A stretch of 64,000 nt of DNA from Paenibacillus tarimensis. Lineage in GTDB: Bacteria; Bacillota; Bacilli; Paenibacillales; Paenibacillaceae. Positions 61,190-64,000 of the stretch are shown piece after piece (position 1 is the stretch's first letter; each line of letters opens with the position of its first letter). Where the stretch lies: positions 558,001-622,000 of the forward strand of contig NZ_JAKGAO010000004.1 in the NCBI RefSeq assembly GCF_021532315.1, written 5' to 3'. The notes below the pieces were generated by a model. That model was not told where the DNA came from and did no database searches. It was given only the letters and a program-made list of their open reading frames with translations. The position numbers and the translations under genes are program-made.

Positions 61190-62557
61190 ATGGGAGAGTC
61201 TATCCGTTTCTCGCAAAGGTGTGAACCGCCGTTGAAAGCCGGAACCTACCGTATTCAGGTTGAACAGGTTACCAGCATCAACTGCCGGCTCGCAAGTGAA
61301 AATACCGACTTCAAGGTTACTTCCGAAAGATTTTTCTTATCTCCAGATCAGATCTATTCCGTCTACCCGCCTAGAGAGGCTGTCGGCAACTATGCGGAAT
61401 GTCTTCCCCATATCGTACTGAATCGCAGAACCCTTCCCTGGGAGCGGGCTTTGCTTAAAGGCCAATCACACATGCCCTGGCTCGCTCTTCTTGTGTTCGA
61501 CGAGACGGAAGACATCCGGCTTCACGAAAGCACTGTTGGAAAAGCCCTGCAGGCGGAAGCTGGAGTTTATGTCCCTTCTCTCCTTCTCGAAGAGCATGAA
61601 AAACCGGAAGATCCATGCACCTACGTACATATTCCGACGAAGCTCTTATCAGAACTATTACCGTATCCTGAAGCTTTATCCCTGCTCGCTCACGGTAAGG
61701 GCGTAAGCCTGGATCGCAAAGTGACTGATGCTGCCGTTAAGGATGACTGGTTTGCTACAGTTGTCACGAACCGGTTTTGTCTGGAGCCCGACGAGGACCG
61801 CCAGATCATTCGTCATACCGCTTGTCTCGTATCATTGGAAGGATACGAGACCTGTCTTGCCAGCAAACAAAGCCGAATTGACACATTGGCCAATGTCCAT
61901 ACGGCCAGGATGATCGTGCTGGCTAACTGGCATTTCTCGATGGCCCGAAGAGACTTTGATTACGGGTCGGCATTTGCTTCACTGGATGCCGCTATGCTGT
62001 CAACCCCTTACCATGGAAATAACGAGCAAATTCAGAGGCTGTGCAGACTCGGATACTATCCGATGAATCAACATGTACGGGACGGAAGCCAAGTTGTGTC
62101 GTGGTATCAGTCTCCGCTAGTTCCTTATGATGAGCCGAAGAAAACGGTCAAAAGCGTACGTTTTGCTGATCAGCTGCTTGCTTATGATCCGGAATTAGGC
62201 ATGATGGATATTCGCTATTCCAGCGCATGGCAGATCGGAAGATCTATGGCGCTGTCGGATCAATCTTATGCCCAAAAGCTGTATTCGTGGCGCCAGAGCA
62301 ATGAAACGCTCGCCCGGACCTCGGTCTATCAAGGTCTCTTAAGCATGCATCTTTCTTCTCCTCTACATGATAAAGGGGTCCGTGATTGGGAGGAACAGCG
62401 CTCAATCGGTTACTCATTCGTTAAAAAAGCTCGAGACCCCGAAAGCACCGGCTCACAAGCCAGCGCAAAAAAAATCCTTATAGAGCAGCTTAATGAGCGA
62501 TACAAAACTTTGCTGAATGAGGTGGTTTCTGATGCAAGCCCGGACGGATTGGGATAA
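61190..62557 (+). CDS. Uncharacterised protein of the DUF6603 module
   Basis: 455 residues, soluble. LPWERALLKGQSHMPWLALL and VFDETEDIRLHE near 90-110, LVSLEGYETCLASKQSRIDT and NWHFSMARRDFDYGSAFASL near 205-265, LGYYPMNQHVRDGSQVVSWY, then a helical C-terminus. No known domain. AGGAG precedes ATG 61190. The final codons overlap the next gene. Confidence 0.78.
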   Translation: MGESIRFSQRCEPPLKAGTYRIQVEQVTSINCRLASENTDFKVTSERFFLSPDQIYSVYPPREAVGNYAECLPHIVLNRRTLPWERALLKGQSHMPWLALLVFDETEDIRLHESTVGKALQAEAGVYVPSLLLEEHEKPEDPCTYVHIPTKLLSELLPYPEALSLLAHGKGVSLDRKVTDAAVKDDWFATVVTNRFCLEPDEDRQIIRHTACLVSLEGYETCLASKQSRIDTLANVHTARMIVLANWHFSMARRDFDYGSAFASLDAAMLSTPYHGNNEQIQRLCRLGYYPMNQHVRDGSQVVSWYQSPLVPYDEPKKTVKSVRFADQLLAYDPELGMMDIRYSSAWQIGRSMALSDQSYAQKLYSWRQSNETLARTSVYQGLLSMHLSSPLHDKGVRDWEEQRSIGYSFVKKARDPESTGSQASAKKILIEQLNERYKTLLNEVVSDASPDGLG

Positions 62558-63392
62558 TTCGCCACATGTTATTCGCAGGCAGGTTCGCCGTGTGTTGGGA
62601 GAGCTTGCTGCGCTTGCGAAGGATCAGCCTGTTAGTCCGGAACCCCACGACGATGAATTGATCGCCTGGCTGAGCCAATTATGCTTGCTGGTGAACTTGC
62701 CTTTTCATTACTTGATCCCTGCAGAATCGATGCTGCCGGCAAACTCCATTCGTTTGTTTTATGTGAATCCTAACTGGCTTCAGGCACTAGTTGACGGAGC
62801 TTGCAGCTTGGGAAGAAATGCGTCACTGGACCTGACCCACGATCAAGAATTAATAGATGCAGTAATTACCCAAATCGGTAAACGAGTGAAGGCTGTCCGT
62901 CCCTTGCTTCAGAACAAGACCGTTACGCCCAAAGAATTAGAAGATGAAGTACAAGCCATAGGCGGATTTCTTCTGCGTTCGCCTTTGGTCCGCGGCTGGA
63001 GAGGGCTGGAATTTAAAGCCCTCTCTTCTCAAGGGACCTCCCTGCGGGCATTGCGAATTGAACTTTTGTCCGATGATGTGCTGATCGGACTGTTTGAAGG
63101 AGTCCCGTATACACTTGAAATGGCTCAGCCGCCGGAAGGTTTTTTCTTCGGATTCAACCGAATTAATGGAGAGTTTTCGAAGCGATTGAGAGATTTGGAT
63201 AGCGGCGAGCTGCTCTCTGAATCGGACTCGGTTGAAGTCGTGCTGCAAAACAAAGATATGCGAACCATCGATGTATACCAAACGGCAAAGAATATGGAGA
63301 CATATTTTCAAAAGGAGGTCACTTCCGCCGAGTTTGCGCTACAGATGATTAAAACTCCCTATATCGGCAGAGTGATCCGGAAAGACGAATAA
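62532..63392 (+). CDS. Uncharacterised helical protein of the DUF6603 module
   Basis: 286 residues from ATG 62532; GAGGTGG (62519-62525) lies within the preceding gene, and an ATG at 62517 would overlap that site. A hydrophobic segment (LSQLCLLVNLPFHYLIPAES) is followed by VNPNWLQALVDGACSLGRNA and a domain with GIPYTLEMAQ-like strands (FEGVPYTLEMAQPPEGFFFG). No family recognised. Tight overlap with the preceding gene points to a complex between the two products. Confidence 0.77.
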   Translation: MQARTDWDNSPHVIRRQVRRVLGELAALAKDQPVSPEPHDDELIAWLSQLCLLVNLPFHYLIPAESMLPANSIRLFYVNPNWLQALVDGACSLGRNASLDLTHDQELIDAVITQIGKRVKAVRPLLQNKTVTPKELEDEVQAIGGFLLRSPLVRGWRGLEFKALSSQGTSLRALRIELLSDDVLIGLFEGVPYTLEMAQPPEGFFFGFNRINGEFSKRLRDLDSGELLSESDSVEVVLQNKDMRTIDVYQTAKNMETYFQKEVTSAEFALQMIKTPYIGRVIRKDE

Positions 63393-63444
63393 GAGTACAT
63401 GGCATTAACGGCTATGAATATGGAATGGAGTGAGGTGCCTGGGA

Positions 63445-64000
63445 ATGAGAATACCAACTTTGCCCAAAAGTAATATACTGTGTGTACCAATGAAGGTCCA
63501 AGCGATGATGGTCGGACAAACTCCGTCTCCTACTGTCTTTGCTGATATCGCTGATAATTTTTCCAGAATCGCCAGAGATCCATTAGGCGATCAAGTCCCC
63601 CCCCCCAACATGGGCGAAAAGACACAGGAAAAGCCGGGAATCCATCTGAGCTGGATATTGCCTAAAGGCCTAAGACAGGGAGTGCAAAACGAGGAAGATC
63701 TTGAGCCGGCATATCCTGTGGTGCCTAACCGCTGGATTGTTTCCCGGCTATGGTCAACTAAGAGACAACCTGACCAGGTATTATGCAGGCACTGGATCGT
63801 CGAAAGTGATGCGATGGAAAAAGAAAGAGGCCCGAATTTCGGAAATGAAGATAGTTTGACTTATCCCAAGCTTGATGATCCCCTGTCCCCTTACCGGATA
63901 TTGGGCCGCTCCTTCCCTTTTGAAGCGAATTTGAACGAGCCTCTGGAAAGGCTTCAAAACCTTAACGCACTGGGGCCTGGTAATCCCGCCTTTTCTGCCA
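63445..64000 (+). CDS. Uncharacterised VPNRW-motif protein, 5' end only
   Basis: Open to the window edge: at least 185 codons. GAGGTG lies seven bases before ATG 63445. Visible segments are GIHLSWILPKGLRQG, YPVVPNRWIVSRLW and CRHWIVESDAMEKERG. The pattern of a H-x-S/H-W-x-L-P stretch followed by V-P-N-R-W occurs in large uncharacterised bacterial proteins. A run of ten C (63597-63606) encodes Pro-Pro-Pro in frame. Fifth gene of the module. Confidence 0.8.
   Translation, partial: MRIPTLPKSNILCVPMKVQAMMVGQTPSPTVFADIADNFSRIARDPLGDQVPPPNMGEKTQEKPGIHLSWILPKGLRQGVQNEEDLEPAYPVVPNRWIVSRLWSTKRQPDQVLCRHWIVESDAMEKERGPNFGNEDSLTYPKLDDPLSPYRILGRSFPFEANLNEPLERLQNLNALGPGNPAFSA

Overview
The window looks like a chromosome segment of a Paenibacillus-type Bacillota. 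The support is Firmicute-style AGGAGG ribosome sites, an XerS-type recombinase, an RsbQ/RsbP-like stress module, a c-di-GMP-I riboswitch before a DUF342 gene, an LplABC-type sugar importer paired with an AraC regulator, and Spo0A-box-like sites. No rRNA or tRNA gene was seen. The left edge cuts a response regulator and the right edge cuts an uncharacterised gene.

1-14.5 kb is ordinary, well-kept signalling DNA. It holds a response regulator and a large hybrid kinase, a SMI1/KNR4 protein, a secreted WGxxGxxG protein and xerS. These are followed by a block joining partner-switching and c-di-GMP themes: RsbQ hydrolase, a separate PAS/coiled-coil protein, a receiver-PP2C phosphatase, then a riboswitch-controlled operon. 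That operon encodes Jag_N-DUF342 (FapA-like), a STAS antagonist, a 29-residue membrane peptide, DUF5317, and an HD-GYP protein with an RsbT/RsbW-like ATPase tail.

14.5-27.6 kb is accessory and partly decayed. It has an acetyltransferase, a secreted lipase under a divergent MerR regulator, an aerolysin/Mtx2-like pore-former, a twice-frameshifted acetamidase, fragments of murF, MerR and nitroreductase genes, and several families of short repeats. An intact CNNM/CorC-type protein and a divergent DUF1836 regulator share mirrored promoters and operators.

27.6-35.4 kb carries a sugar ABC importer operon (two permeases, lipoprotein) followed by an AraC-type sensor regulator, and an HD-domain/TetR operon with a perfect palindromic operator.

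35.5-54.5 kb is the most striking part. A complete lasso-peptide cluster (36.05-46.3 kb) encodes a dual-ATPase hybrid kinase, a LuxR-type regulator, a previously unlisted 36-codon precursor with predicted core AKKSKPGDGKFGRGKKG, a PqqD-like RRE protein (B1), a leader protease (B2), an asparagine-synthetase-like cyclase (C), and two ABC exporters. It lies exactly between the two broken ends of a second, decayed copy of the MacB/FtsX-like ABC operon whose intact copy sits at 50.9-54.4 kb. A frameshifted IS1380-type transposase, an acetyltransferase and a HAD phosphatase lie between the copies. Both copies carry the same array of four CCTGC/GCAGG hairpins after the ATPase gene.

54.5-57.5 kb has a LacI regulator divergent from an NtdB/YhjK-like HAD phosphatase, and a PadR-DUF2812 pair with a multi-site operator. 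From 57.8 kb to the end runs a co-directional module of at least five genes: an unknown protein, a DUF6603-like protein, two unknowns, and a truncated gene with a VPNRW motif and a 10-C run. Its function cannot be inferred from this sequence.
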